Shown here: positions 1 through 7,159 of the stretch, in pieces | Layout: every line of letters starts with the position of its first letter | Numbering within the stretch: the first letter of the stretch is position 1 | DNA from: JBDHTS01 sp044220535 | GTDB lineage: Bacteria > Pseudomonadota > Alphaproteobacteria > Micavibrionales > Micavibrionaceae | Assembly (NCBI GenBank): GCA_044220535.1 | Contig: JBGAQU010000031.1 | Coordinates: forward strand, 1 to 28,488 | DNA: 28,488 bases | Direction: 5' to 3' | Translations under genes and position numbers: made by a program | The notes under the pieces: model-generated | Databases searched by the model: none | The model's input: the letters and a program-made list of their open reading frames with translations, nothing else | What the model was told of the DNA's origin: nothing

Positions 1-713
1 CGCTCGATGACGCCATCCGCGTTGTCGAAATGGACCCATTCCGGGATATCCAGGTCGACTGGTCCTTTGGCGACGCGCACCGGTAGAATCTGTTTTTTGA
101 ACCAGCCCCTGCCGCGCGCGGCGGCGGCGCGGAAATGGGATTCCAGCGCGAACTCGTCCTGTTCCTGCCGGCTGATCTTATATTTACGCGCGATGTTTTC
201 CGCCGTCATCGGCATGTCGAAGTCGTTTTTTTTCACAACGATACGCGGATCGAGCGCCGGCATGCTGCCGGTCATATACGGGTTCTTGCTCATCAACTCC
301 ACGCCGAGCGAGATGAAGGCCGGAAACTTGCGTAGCGCATACATTGGGTTGGCAATAGAGCTGGCGATGATGCTGGCGGTCGCGAGAGACGATCCGCAGA
401 ATTTATTGACGGTTTCGCCGCCCGTATCCTTTGTCAGCTTCGTTTTGGAATGCAGCATGACGTTGCGGGCGATGTTAAAACCTGCGTCGCCTTCAGGGAA
501 GGCGCAGCCGGTCAGCACTTTTTCGATATGGGTAGGATCGATGCCACTGCGTTCAAGCAAGCTGTTGCACAGCAGGACGCTTAAGTCCAGTGAGCTTAAG
601 CCCGCCAGCTGGCCTTCGGCGTCCAGCTTCGTTGCCCTGGCGAAAGGGGTGCGGGCAACGGCGATAACAACGGGCGTGTGCTCCGGCGCCGTTTTGGCAA
701 GTGTCTTGAACAT
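1..713 (-). CDS. Thiolase (acetyl-CoA C-acyltransferase), C-terminus beyond left edge
   Basis: The 237 visible residues are the N-terminal part of a thiolase, which cleaves 3-ketoacyl-CoA with CoA in beta-oxidation or runs in the biosynthetic direction. The start is PVVIAVARTPFAR, typical of the family. The nucleophile region reads GGETVNKFCGSSLATAS, with the reactive cysteine at about residue 106. The usual CASG is CGSS here, as in some FadI/trifunctional-type thiolases. The segment MTAENIARKYKISRQEQDEF (about residues 165-185) is the conserved loop-domain motif. The start ATG (711-713) has a strong AGGAGAG ribosome site and lies 16 nt after the acyl-CoA synthetase gene, so the two are probably co-transcribed. 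The catalytic His and second Cys lie outside the window, so degradative and biosynthetic types cannot be told apart. Confidence 0.93.
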   Translation of the reverse strand, partial: MFKTLAKTAPEHTPVVIAVARTPFARATKLDAEGQLAGLSSLDLSVLLCNSLLERSGIDPTHIEKVLTGCAFPEGDAGFNIARNVMLHSKTKLTKDTGGETVNKFCGSSLATASIIASSIANPMYALRKFPAFISLGVELMSKNPYMTGSMPALDPRIVVKKNDFDMPMTAENIARKYKISRQEQDEFALESHFRAAAARGRGWFKKQILPVRVAKGPVDLDIPEWVHFDNADGVIE

Positions 714-729
714 CGGTCTCTCCTGTTCT

Positions 730-2793
730 TTATTGAATCGTCGGCACTGGCTCGGCAGCTTTTTCAAGATGGCGGTTCCAATGCTGGGTCTGCAGCAACA
801 GATAATCCGTTTTACCCGCTTTCATCGGCAACGGATCTTTCACGAACTCAATATGTTTCGGCACGCTGTATTTTCCTAACGCCTGAAGTAGGTGAGCCTT
901 CAGATGCTCGGCAGCTCTGTCTTCAGCCGCGCCGTCCCGCAGGCGGACAATCGCTTTCAGTGCCTGGGTGGAGCTGGAATCGGCCACCGTGATGACGACG
1001 GCCTCGGCGACAGAGGCTTCGGATTGAAGTTTTAACTCGATGGGTTCGGCGGAGATTTTTATTCCGTTGATATTGGCGACACGTTTTTCGCGGCCATGAT
1101 GCGTGATGGAACCGTCCGCGTTGATCATGCAGAGATCGCCAGTCGTCAGCCAGCCATCCGCAGACAGAACCTTGCCGGTTTCCGCCTGATCTTTGAAATA
1201 TCCTTTCATGACGTTCGGCCCGCGTACCTGCAGCCTGCCGACAAGGCCCCGGTTCAAGAGGCGTCCGGTATCATCGGTGCTGACAATCCGCGCCTCCATC
1301 CCGGCAAACAGATGGCCCATCGCACCCGGTTTGTTGCCGTAGCGAACGGCGTTGGAACAAATAACGGGGCCAGCTTCGCTTTGGCCAAAGCCTTCGAACA
1401 GGCTGTCGATCAAGCCCGTCGCTTCTTCCCAGGACTTTACAACATTCGGCGCCAGCGCCTCGCCGCCTGCAATCGAGGTTTTGCACGATTTCAGATTGTA
1501 GCAAGGCGTTGCATCATGTTCTGCGATTCTCTTGAGAAGTTTAGGGGCGCTCAACAGCGCGGTAGCCTCCGTGCGGTTGATCATGGATAAAACATCAGTC
1601 GTTTCTCTCGGATCGGGCACGGTCGCCAGTTCCGCCCCGGTCATCAGCGGATAGAGCGCGCCGACCGTGAAGCTGAAAATATGCGCGAAAGGCAAGGGGT
1701 TGGCGATAATCTCACGCTGGTCGCCATGCGGATCTACATGCAGGTGGCCTGTGTATTGATAGATCGATTGCATGACATTGGCGACAAGGTTTTTGTGAGT
1801 CAGTTCAACCAGTTTAGGATCGCCGGTAGTACCGTTCGTCGGCTGCAGCAATGCTGTGTCCGATGGATCCAGTTTCTGCGGTTCATATAGGCCGTTATTG
1901 CCGGTCATGTCCCAGTAATCAAGCATGGGCGCGCCGCATCTTTCGATAGCTTTTTTTTCAGGCCGCGCGGCGGGCGTTTGAACGTGGTCGCTCGTACGGG
2001 TTGGAAGATAGCGGTCGAGCGCGAAACGCAGATAATTGGGCGAAAGTTTGGTTTCATATATATAGATTTTCAATGTCCGCAGGAAATTGGCCGTGCCGCG
2101 CCAGCCGTACTCTGCCTTGTCCCTCATCAATTCCAGGCGATCCTTGAAAGCTTGCCAGGTCAGCGCGTTATAAAAATCCTTGCCCTTGTTTTTTAAGTTG
2201 GATGCTTTTTCTTTCAAAGCTTCTTTTGCCGGCTCCAGTTTCATCAGGGCCGGATAAAACGTTTCTTTCACGGGTGGCAATGCTTTCGCCATCGGGCAGA
2301 CGATAATATTCTGCGTCTTTGTGCCAAAGGTCGCCTCGTCGCAAACATCGAGATATTCGGGCAGATCAAGCGTGGCAATGAAAAGGGCCTTGGTTTTTTG
2401 CAGCCTTTCACGCACCTCTCTCTTGTAAAAATCCGGATTGCCTTTCATGTCTTTCCGCGATTCAGGCCGCATGTTGACAACAATGCCGCCCGCTTTCCAG
2501 ATGCCGAACATCAAGGTGATGTAATAGCTGGAGTTCGGCATGTAGAAGACCACTTTGTCGCCTTTTTTAAACCCCCGGTCCTGCAGGCCGCGCGCGACTC
2601 GGTCGCTGGCATCGTCCAGTTCCATGTAAGTGGTTTTCTTACCCAGGAAATCGATGGCGACGCGGCCGTCATTGCCCTGAGCCGCTGCGTTGAACATTTC
2701 AACCAGCGTGATGTTGGGTATGTCGATACCGGGCGCTTTGATATATGCAACGTTGTCGGCGGCGCGGCGCGCTTTTCTGGTGTCTGATCCCAT
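730..2793 (-). CDS. AMP-forming acyl-CoA synthetase (long-chain fatty acid CoA ligase-like)
   Basis: This 687-residue ANL-superfamily enzyme would activate a fatty acid to its acyl-CoA through an acyl-adenylate. The P-loop motif LLQPTNGTTGDPK is at residues 315-327, the A5 motif EGFGQSEAG at 467-475, the A7 motif TTGD at 550-553, the hinge region GREKRVANINGIKISAEPIE at 567-586, and the C-terminal catalytic lysine is probably K661 in MKAGKTDY. It is longer than typical FadD (about 560 residues) because about 200 charged residues (112-310) separate the N-terminal fold from the P-loop. No signal peptide or TM segment is seen. The start ATG has AGGAAA about 6 nt upstream. The thiolase gene follows after 16 nt, and a MaoC-like gene diverges upstream, which fits a fatty-acid or polyester role. 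Substrate chain length cannot be read from the sequence. Confidence 0.95.
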   Translation of the reverse strand: MGSDTRKARRAADNVAYIKAPGIDIPNITLVEMFNAAAQGNDGRVAIDFLGKKTTYMELDDASDRVARGLQDRGFKKGDKVVFYMPNSSYYITLMFGIWKAGGIVVNMRPESRKDMKGNPDFYKREVRERLQKTKALFIATLDLPEYLDVCDEATFGTKTQNIIVCPMAKALPPVKETFYPALMKLEPAKEALKEKASNLKNKGKDFYNALTWQAFKDRLELMRDKAEYGWRGTANFLRTLKIYIYETKLSPNYLRFALDRYLPTRTSDHVQTPAARPEKKAIERCGAPMLDYWDMTGNNGLYEPQKLDPSDTALLQPTNGTTGDPKLVELTHKNLVANVMQSIYQYTGHLHVDPHGDQREIIANPLPFAHIFSFTVGALYPLMTGAELATVPDPRETTDVLSMINRTEATALLSAPKLLKRIAEHDATPCYNLKSCKTSIAGGEALAPNVVKSWEEATGLIDSLFEGFGQSEAGPVICSNAVRYGNKPGAMGHLFAGMEARIVSTDDTGRLLNRGLVGRLQVRGPNVMKGYFKDQAETGKVLSADGWLTTGDLCMINADGSITHHGREKRVANINGIKISAEPIELKLQSEASVAEAVVITVADSSSTQALKAIVRLRDGAAEDRAAEHLKAHLLQALGKYSVPKHIEFVKDPLPMKAGKTDYLLLQTQHWNRHLEKAAEPVPTIQ

Positions 2794-2934
2794 GGACTTT
2801 CCTGACGCTGTTCAGTGAATCGTTTTTTATGTGATCTGTCTGCATAGCAGTGGTTCTTTTTCCAGTAAAGGTATGAAGTATGATGCAACCGCGAAGAGAA
2901 TGAGGCGCCGCACCGGGTTGACAGCACTGATGTT

Positions 2935-2963
2935 TTTACTTAATAAAATTGATTAGATATAAT
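2935..2963 (+). promoter_or_regulatory. Candidate sigma70-type promoter for the MaoC-like gene
   Basis: A TTTACT box (2935-2940) and a perfect TATAAT (2958-2963) are separated by 17 nt. They lie in an AT-rich stretch of the 200-bp divergent gap between the acyl-CoA synthetase start and the MaoC-like gene. A second, perfect TTGACA sits at 2918-2923 but has only a weak -10 (TAATAA) at the right distance. Predicted from sequence only. Confidence 0.5.
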
Positions 2964-2993
2964 ATTTTTATCATAATCAAAGGACGATGAAAA

Positions 2994-3908
2994 ATGACCG
3001 ATGAAGTGATTAAGCTTCAACGCGGAAAATCTGTATCGTTCAGATCAGACAAACCAAGTGTTTTTAAATTGATTGTGCACGCTGCCGTTGCTGAATTCAC
3101 ACGATCCAGCCGCGCAAGTCTGGATCCATCGGTTAGATTGCCGATAGCCTTTAATAAAGCTGCGATCGATCCACGTAACATTGAGCATTATCAGGAATTG
3201 ACGGGAGACAGGCCGGGCAGCAATGTTATTCCGGTCGGCTATTATTTTTCCCGGGCATTTTTGGGAATGGCGAAAATCCTGGTGGATTCCCAGTATCCCT
3301 TGCCCTTGTTCGACACGATGCACCGGGCAAATAAATTATATGTCAGAAAAGCGGTGCCGGTTGATCCAAGACGGATCATGAGCGTTGGAATATATCTGAA
3401 AAGCTTTAGCCAGACCGACAGAAACATCGCCTTAAATTTTGTTAGCGGCTTTCATGTCGACGGCAGGCAGGTGGCCCGGATGGAAACGTTCACTCGATTT
3501 CGCAACCGCCCCAGAGTACCACTGTCAGGTGAGCGCGATGATTTGAAATTGCTGAAAGGAATGGATAAAATAGCCGATTTGAACATACCGGAATGGCTGG
3601 GCCTGAAATATGCATGGCATATGAATGACTGGAACAAGGCGCATATCGCCACATGGCTGGCGAAAACAAGCGGTCTGGACAGCAAAACATTGCAAGGCGC
3701 CTGCTCGACAGGCATTGCGCTGAGTCATCTTCAGGATCATCCCCTGACACGTCTGGGTAAAGGCAGTTTATACACGGAGTATCTGGCGGCGGTTAAAATT
3801 CCCGGCACGCACGAACTGCATCGGCGGGATATTTATGCAAAAACGGATTTTGCCATCTTCGATACGAATATGCAGCGCGTCACCGTTAAAGGGCATATTC
3901 TGGCCTGA
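2994..3908 (+). CDS. MaoC-like double-hotdog acyl-CoA dehydratase family protein
   Basis: The 304 residues have the layout of double-hotdog MaoC proteins (HtdX-like). Residues 78-115 (VIPVGYYFSRAFLGMAKILV then YPLPLFDTMHRANKLYVRKAV) match the first hotdog, with a strand-rich stretch up to about 172 (SGFHVDGRQVARMETFTRFR). The second half contains YAWHMNDWNKAHIATW at 206-221, the place of the hydratase motif (Y..SGD.NPIH). The catalytic-type Asp (D212) and His (H217) are kept, but the surrounding SG and NPI are not, and the downstream IAHGM is replaced by CSTGIALSHL. It could be an R-specific enoyl-CoA hydratase/3-hydroxyacyl dehydratase or a non-catalytic relative. An AAGGA ribosome site 9 nt upstream supports the start. 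It diverges from the acyl-CoA synthetase and thiolase genes, and its 3' end is 10 nt from the convergent pcs gene. Confidence 0.72.
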   Translation: MTDEVIKLQRGKSVSFRSDKPSVFKLIVHAAVAEFTRSSRASLDPSVRLPIAFNKAAIDPRNIEHYQELTGDRPGSNVIPVGYYFSRAFLGMAKILVDSQYPLPLFDTMHRANKLYVRKAVPVDPRRIMSVGIYLKSFSQTDRNIALNFVSGFHVDGRQVARMETFTRFRNRPRVPLSGERDDLKLLKGMDKIADLNIPEWLGLKYAWHMNDWNKAHIATWLAKTSGLDSKTLQGACSTGIALSHLQDHPLTRLGKGSLYTEYLAAVKIPGTHELHRRDIYAKTDFAIFDTNMQRVTVKGHILA

Positions 3909-3918
3909 CGCGAATGGA

Positions 3919-4605
3919 TCAGGCCCGGCGGGTCAAATATCCGCCGGCAAGGATATAGACGCCGAACACGCACAATATCGACGTGACGATCATACCGGGC
4001 GCCATGTCGTTCAGCACGGCGATGATCGCCAGCACCGCCCATATGCCCGTCAGCACCAGGTTGAAGCTGCGGCGGCGTTCCACCCGCACCGGGTGCAGGA
4101 AGGGGATAGGCAGGAAGGTCATGATCACCAGGACGGCGACGAAGATCACAGCCATAAGCGGGGACGGCGCAATCAGGAAGAAATAAAAGGCGGCGGCGTT
4201 CCAGATGGCGGGAAAGCCCTGGAAGTGGTTGTCGTCCATCTTCATTTTCTGGTCGGCGAAGTAAATCGCGCTGGTGACGACGATGGCGATGCCCGCAATC
4301 GTGTCCCAGACGGGCGGCAGGTATCCGGCGTTCATGATGGCATAGGCGGGCACGAACACATACGTGACAAAGTCCACAACCAGATCCAGCGTCTCACCCG
4401 ACCAGCGTGGCAGCGCCTCGGACAGGTTGATGCGGCGGGCCAGTGGCCCATCCAGCCCGTCGACGATCAGCGCCACACCCAGCCACAGGAACATCGTCGG
4501 CCACGCTCCATTTGCCGCCGCCTGAAGCGCGAGCAGCGCCCATGCCGCGCCGGACGCGGTGAGCAGATGGATGGAGAACGCACCAAGGGTCTTTTTGTTT
4601 ATCAT
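3919..4605 (-). CDS. pcs: Phosphatidylcholine synthase (CDP-diacylglycerol-choline type)
   Basis: This is an integral inner-membrane enzyme that condenses choline with CDP-diacylglycerol to make phosphatidylcholine in one step. The CDP-alcohol phosphotransferase signature is present in full: DGLDGPLARR, then SGETLDLVVD, giving D-G-x2-A-R...G-x3-D-x3-D. The downstream DDNHFQGFPAIWN and MTFLPIPFLHPVRV are characteristic of rhizobial-type Pcs. About eight hydrophobic helices follow one another. I chose the ATG at 4603-4605 (MINKKTLGAFSIHLLTASG) because GTGGA lies at proper distance before it. The in-frame ATG at 4627-4629 would add eight residues but has no spaced ribosome site. The gene lies 111 nt after ydbL on the same strand. 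Phosphatidylcholine synthesis by Pcs is typical of Alphaproteobacteria and a few other groups. Confidence 0.93.
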   Translation of the reverse strand: MINKKTLGAFSIHLLTASGAAWALLALQAAANGAWPTMFLWLGVALIVDGLDGPLARRINLSEALPRWSGETLDLVVDFVTYVFVPAYAIMNAGYLPPVWDTIAGIAIVVTSAIYFADQKMKMDDNHFQGFPAIWNAAAFYFFLIAPSPLMAVIFVAVLVIMTFLPIPFLHPVRVERRRSFNLVLTGIWAVLAIIAVLNDMAPGMIVTSILCVFGVYILAGGYLTRRA

Positions 4606-4716
4606 AATATTCCACTTGCCGGGCCACATTCCATGCGGCCAAAAGAACTTTCTAACCCAGACCGGGGTTCTATGCCTAGGGCAGAGTGGGGTGAAAATGA
4701 AAATATTCGGTATAGT

Positions 4717-5043
4717 TTATTTCGTTGTCCAGCCGCCTTCAGGGGACTGATACTTATCGCCTTTGTCCAGCTTCTCAATGATCTGGGCGGCGGCCAGCTT
4801 GCCGACCACCTCCAGCGACTGGGCGTTGGCGGCGGAGATCTTGGCGTATTCGGCCTGGCGCTTGGCGTTGACGTTCTCAGCCAGCGCGTCCACCTCTGGT
4901 GAATGTTTCAGCACGGCGACGTAGCCGTCCAGTTTTTCGCCGATCAGGCCGGCCTTGCGCGCCGCGTGCAGGTCCATGGCGAAGGCCTGGGCGGAAAACA
5001 ATATGCCGGCAACGGCAAGGGCGGTCAGGGTGCGGAATTTCAT
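4717..5043 (-). CDS. ydbL: YdbL family periplasmic protein (DUF1318)
   Basis: The 108 residues begin with a clear Sec signal peptide (MKFRTLTALAVAGILFSAQAFA, likely cleavage after AFA). The mature part holds ARKAGLIGEKLDGYVAV and ends with GDKYQSPEGGWTTK, as in the DUF1318/YdbL family. In E. coli YdbL acts in the periplasm with the lipoprotein YnbE and the AsmA-like protein YdbH, and is proposed to act as a chaperone for YnbE assembly. The same gene order is found here (ydbH, ynbE, ydbL), with 12 nt between ynbE and ydbL and a GGAGGC ribosome site before the ATG. Function is taken from family and neighbours. Confidence 0.88.
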   Translation of the reverse strand: MKFRTLTALAVAGILFSAQAFAMDLHAARKAGLIGEKLDGYVAVLKHSPEVDALAENVNAKRQAEYAKISAANAQSLEVVGKLAAAQIIEKLDKGDKYQSPEGGWTTK

Positions 5044-5055
5044 AAAAGCCTCCGG

Positions 5056-5238
5056 TTAGAAGATGTCTTTATTTTTGGCGATGGATTTCTGGACGTCGCG
5101 GTCGATTTCCACCTTCACGCGCTGTTCGATATTGACGTTCAGGTTGATCTCGATCGGCTTGTCCGGCGCTTCAAGCTTCACCGTGGGGGCGCAGGCCGAA
5201 AGCAGCAGGGCGATCAAAAGAAGACGGTTTGGTTTCAT
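5056..5238 (-). CDS. ynbE: YnbE-like small outer-membrane lipoprotein
   Basis: This 60-residue protein has a lipoprotein signal peptide with lipobox LLSAC (Cys at about residue 16). The mature part is short and strand-rich: VKLEAPDKPIEINLNVNIEQ, then RVKVEIDRDVQKSIAKNKDIF. This is the YnbE pattern. In E. coli YnbE pairs with the C-terminus of YdbH to extend a beta-sheet bridge across the periplasm. Its ATG overlaps the ydbH stop codon (ATGA at 5235-5238), which implies translational coupling and fixed stoichiometry. The length is the same as in enterobacteria. Confidence 0.88.
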   Translation of the reverse strand: MKPNRLLLIALLLSACAPTVKLEAPDKPIEINLNVNIEQRVKVEIDRDVQKSIAKNKDIF

Positions 5239-6602
5239 TGTTTCTTGTCCAGCATGGTTTGCGGGTTTGAAAGTATCATAATATTCTGCCGCACCAAATC
5301 GATAAAGTCGCCTTTCAGCGCGACATTCAGCTTTACGGGACGCCCGTTCAGCACGGCGGGGTTGTTGCCCTCAACAGTCATACGCACCGCCACGCCTTTT
5401 CCTTCGTTATTGGTGCCGATGGTCAGATTGCTGTAATGCAGGTCTTTCAGCAGGTCGCGGGCCAGAGCCAGATTGGGGTTGTCGCCGGGGATCAAATCGG
5501 GCGGTATGGAAATAACGCCGGGATCCTGGGACGTCATCACGCCCTCAAGGATCGAAAACGCCCCGTCCCGCCCGATGCTGAGGGGCAGTGCGCCGGACAC
5601 CGTACCGGTGGCGCTGATCCGCTTGCCGGTCAGGGATTGCATCAATTCATCGATGGAGACTTTGTCTATATGAATGGTCATGGCGATGGGTTTTGTGCCG
5701 AAGACCGGGATTTTGACATTGCGGACGGAGATTGTGCCCTGTTTCCAAGGGATGCTGGCGTTGAGGATTGTCAGCATCGCTTTCTGCGTATCATGCAGCG
5801 GCAGTTCTAAAAGTATCTCGGCGTGGGATTTGATATCTGCATTGGTGAAGACGCCGCGCAGGGACAAGGTTTCGTTGGAAAGGGTCAATGTGCCCTTGCC
5901 GTCCATGGAAGGCAGGGCGGATCCTTTTTTGATGTCGAGGTCGCTGATCGTCCAGCCGCCCTTCCATTGCTTTGAGTCGCTATCAAGCAACAGCGCTGCA
6001 TCCGCGTGACCGGCGTTCACCTGTGTTTCGCCACTCCGGATAGACAATGCGTCTCCTTTCCACAAAAGCGATGGCGCCGGCGTTTTCTTGATATCGATAT
6101 AAAGCGGTAAGGTCGTTTGCAGACTGGGCGCGTCGATCGCCAACGTGCTGTCGCGCATCTCTAGCGAGTCGAACGGCAGGATATTGAGTTCCACCGCCGT
6201 GACGGGCAGGGACCACGGCTCTCCTGATGCGTCAGTTTTGAAAAAGCTTTCAAGGCCAGGCACGATCCAGCGCCCGTCAACTTGTCGCGCGGACAAGGCC
6301 AGTTTGTTGACGGTGACGGTGCGCAGGCGGCCGTGACGCAATTCATCAGGCGTAAAACCGATGACAAGATTTTTCAGTGTGAGCGCACGGTCGTTGCCGA
6401 TGCTGATGTCGTCAATGGTCGCGCTGCGCCATCCGGCGGAGGAGAGGAATAGTTCGACGGATTCAAGGCCGTAGCCACGCAAAATCGATTGCAGACGATT
6501 CGCTACAAGCTGCCGCCAATGCAAGGACAGCATAAGAAGCGCGAAACACAGCGCCGCGCAGACAATCGCCCATATGATCTTACGTCTGGAAAAAACCATC
6601 AT
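5235..6602 (-). CDS. ydbH: YdbH-like AsmA-family inter-membrane phospholipid transport protein (short form)
   Basis: The 455-residue protein has one N-terminal membrane anchor (about residues 8-27) after a basic start (MMVFSRRK), then a long periplasmic region of amphipathic beta-strands typical of AsmA-like bridge proteins. Phrases such as TIDDISIG, LTLKNLVIGF, IVPGLESFF and ISATGTVSGALPLSI fit YdbH. E. coli YdbH is about 880 residues, so this form is near half length. The reading frame is intact, the N-terminal anchor is present, and the C-terminus (residues IMILSNPQTMLDKKQ) runs into ynbE with a 4-nt overlap. It therefore seems a genuine short form, not a fragment. YdbH shares a partly redundant role with TamB and YhdP in moving phospholipids to the outer membrane. 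No good ribosome site is visible, and the start could be either of the two leading ATGs. Confidence 0.8.
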   Translation of the reverse strand: MMVFSRRKIIWAIVCAALCFALLMLSLHWRQLVANRLQSILRGYGLESVELFLSSAGWRSATIDDISIGNDRALTLKNLVIGFTPDELRHGRLRTVTVNKLALSARQVDGRWIVPGLESFFKTDASGEPWSLPVTAVELNILPFDSLEMRDSTLAIDAPSLQTTLPLYIDIKKTPAPSLLWKGDALSIRSGETQVNAGHADAALLLDSDSKQWKGGWTISDLDIKKGSALPSMDGKGTLTLSNETLSLRGVFTNADIKSHAEILLELPLHDTQKAMLTILNASIPWKQGTISVRNVKIPVFGTKPIAMTIHIDKVSIDELMQSLTGKRISATGTVSGALPLSIGRDGAFSILEGVMTSQDPGVISIPPDLIPGDNPNLALARDLLKDLHYSNLTIGTNNEGKGVAVRMTVEGNNPAVLNGRPVKLNVALKGDFIDLVRQNIMILSNPQTMLDKKQ

Positions 6603-6730
6603 GATGTTATTGCCGCATATAAATACGGCTGTCCAATGGCGGTTTTAAATAATTATGAAAAAAATAAACCCAAAAACGTTTTTAAAAAAAGTAATTTTGT
6701 GCGGTTTTAAGAAAAGATTTACGCTTTTCG

Positions 6731-6759
6731 TTGACATGCGAAGTAAAATGAAATAAAAC
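6731..6759 (+). promoter_or_regulatory. Candidate promoter of the coiled-coil/AAA+ cassette
   Basis: A perfect TTGACA (6731-6736) is followed after 17 nt by TAAAAC (6754-6759), a 4-of-6 match to TATAAT. It lies in the 557-bp gap between ydbH (minus) and the coiled-coil gene (plus). A start near 6767 would give a leader of about 390 nt containing the short ORF and hairpins listed below. The first part of the gap (6603-6730) is AT-rich, and I see no gene in it. Confidence 0.4.
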
Positions 6760-6894
6760 GGAGTCATGGATAGCTGAACGGATTTTATCCAAGGCAATCT
6801 GGGCATAGAAAGCGCTTCACGTCGCATTTTATAGCTTCGAAAACATGGTCAGACATTGTTTTCGGATTTATAAAACCTAGCAAGGGAGCAAAAA

Positions 6895-6924
6895 ATGCCA
6901 GATTATACAGCACGTTCGCCGTAG
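6895..6924 (+). CDS. Possible 9-codon leader peptide MPDYTARSP
   Basis: An ATG at 6895 is preceded by AAGGGAG (6882-6888) with 6 nt spacing, the best ribosome site in this gap. It opens a 9-codon frame ending at TAG (6922-6924). The same frame then stays open for 23 more codons to TAA (6994-6996), and that extension is hydrophobic (RDLITLTLLFVLPGFPMQ). The position ahead of overlapping hairpins suggests a leader peptide that couples translation to attenuation. It could also be chance. I do not recognise the peptide. Confidence 0.35.
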   Translation: MPDYTARSP

Positions 6925-7039
6925 CGCGACCTTATTACCCTCACATTGTTATTTGTGTTGCCGGGCTTTCCGATGCAGGAAATTCCGCAGCCGTAAACTC
7001 ACGCCTATAGGCCTGGCCATACGTCTGAGTTGAAACCCC

Positions 7040-7075
7040 GGAGCACGGATGTGCGTCCGCCTTAAGGACGTTTTT
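7040..7075 (+). promoter_or_regulatory. Candidate transcription attenuator: terminator hairpin overlapped by a competing hairpin
   Basis: CGTCC (7054-7058) pairs with GGACG (7066-7070) and is followed at once by TTTTT (7071-7075), a short intrinsic terminator. The same CGTCC segment also closes an upstream hairpin: GGAGCAC (7040-7046), loop GGAT, then GTGC (7051-7054) and TCC (7056-7058) with one bulged G. The two structures cannot form together. This is the geometry of an antiterminator/terminator pair. The stems are short, so this is a moderate prediction. Alternatively the terminator ends a small RNA of about 150-300 nt. Confidence 0.4.
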
Positions 7076-7080
7076 ACTTT

Positions 7081-7123
7081 GATTGTTCTTTAAATAGACA
7101 ATCAAGATGCCCGAATATTGTCT
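7081..7123 (+). repeat. Three-segment alternate hairpins before the coiled-coil gene
   Basis: GATTGT (7081-7086) can pair with ACAATC (7098-7103). The overlapping segment AGACAAT (7096-7102) can instead pair with ATTGTCT (7117-7123). Only one can form at a time. The second stem lies about 37 nt before the ATG and could affect ribosome access. Confidence 0.35.
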
Positions 7124-7159
7124 GAATATAAGGGTTTTACTTTAAAAGGAAAGAAAAAT

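Noticed and set aside
3835..4902. Long plus-strand open frame opposite pcs and ydbL
   Set aside because: It is antisense to clearly recognised pcs codons, is rich in His/Gln/Arg without domain sense, and has no ribosome site.
6925..7075. Known RNA (tmRNA, SRP RNA, 6S, cobalamin, TPP, FMN, yybP-type riboswitch) in the leader
   Set aside because: I looked for the conserved boxes I know for each and found none. The element is reported only as a possible attenuator.
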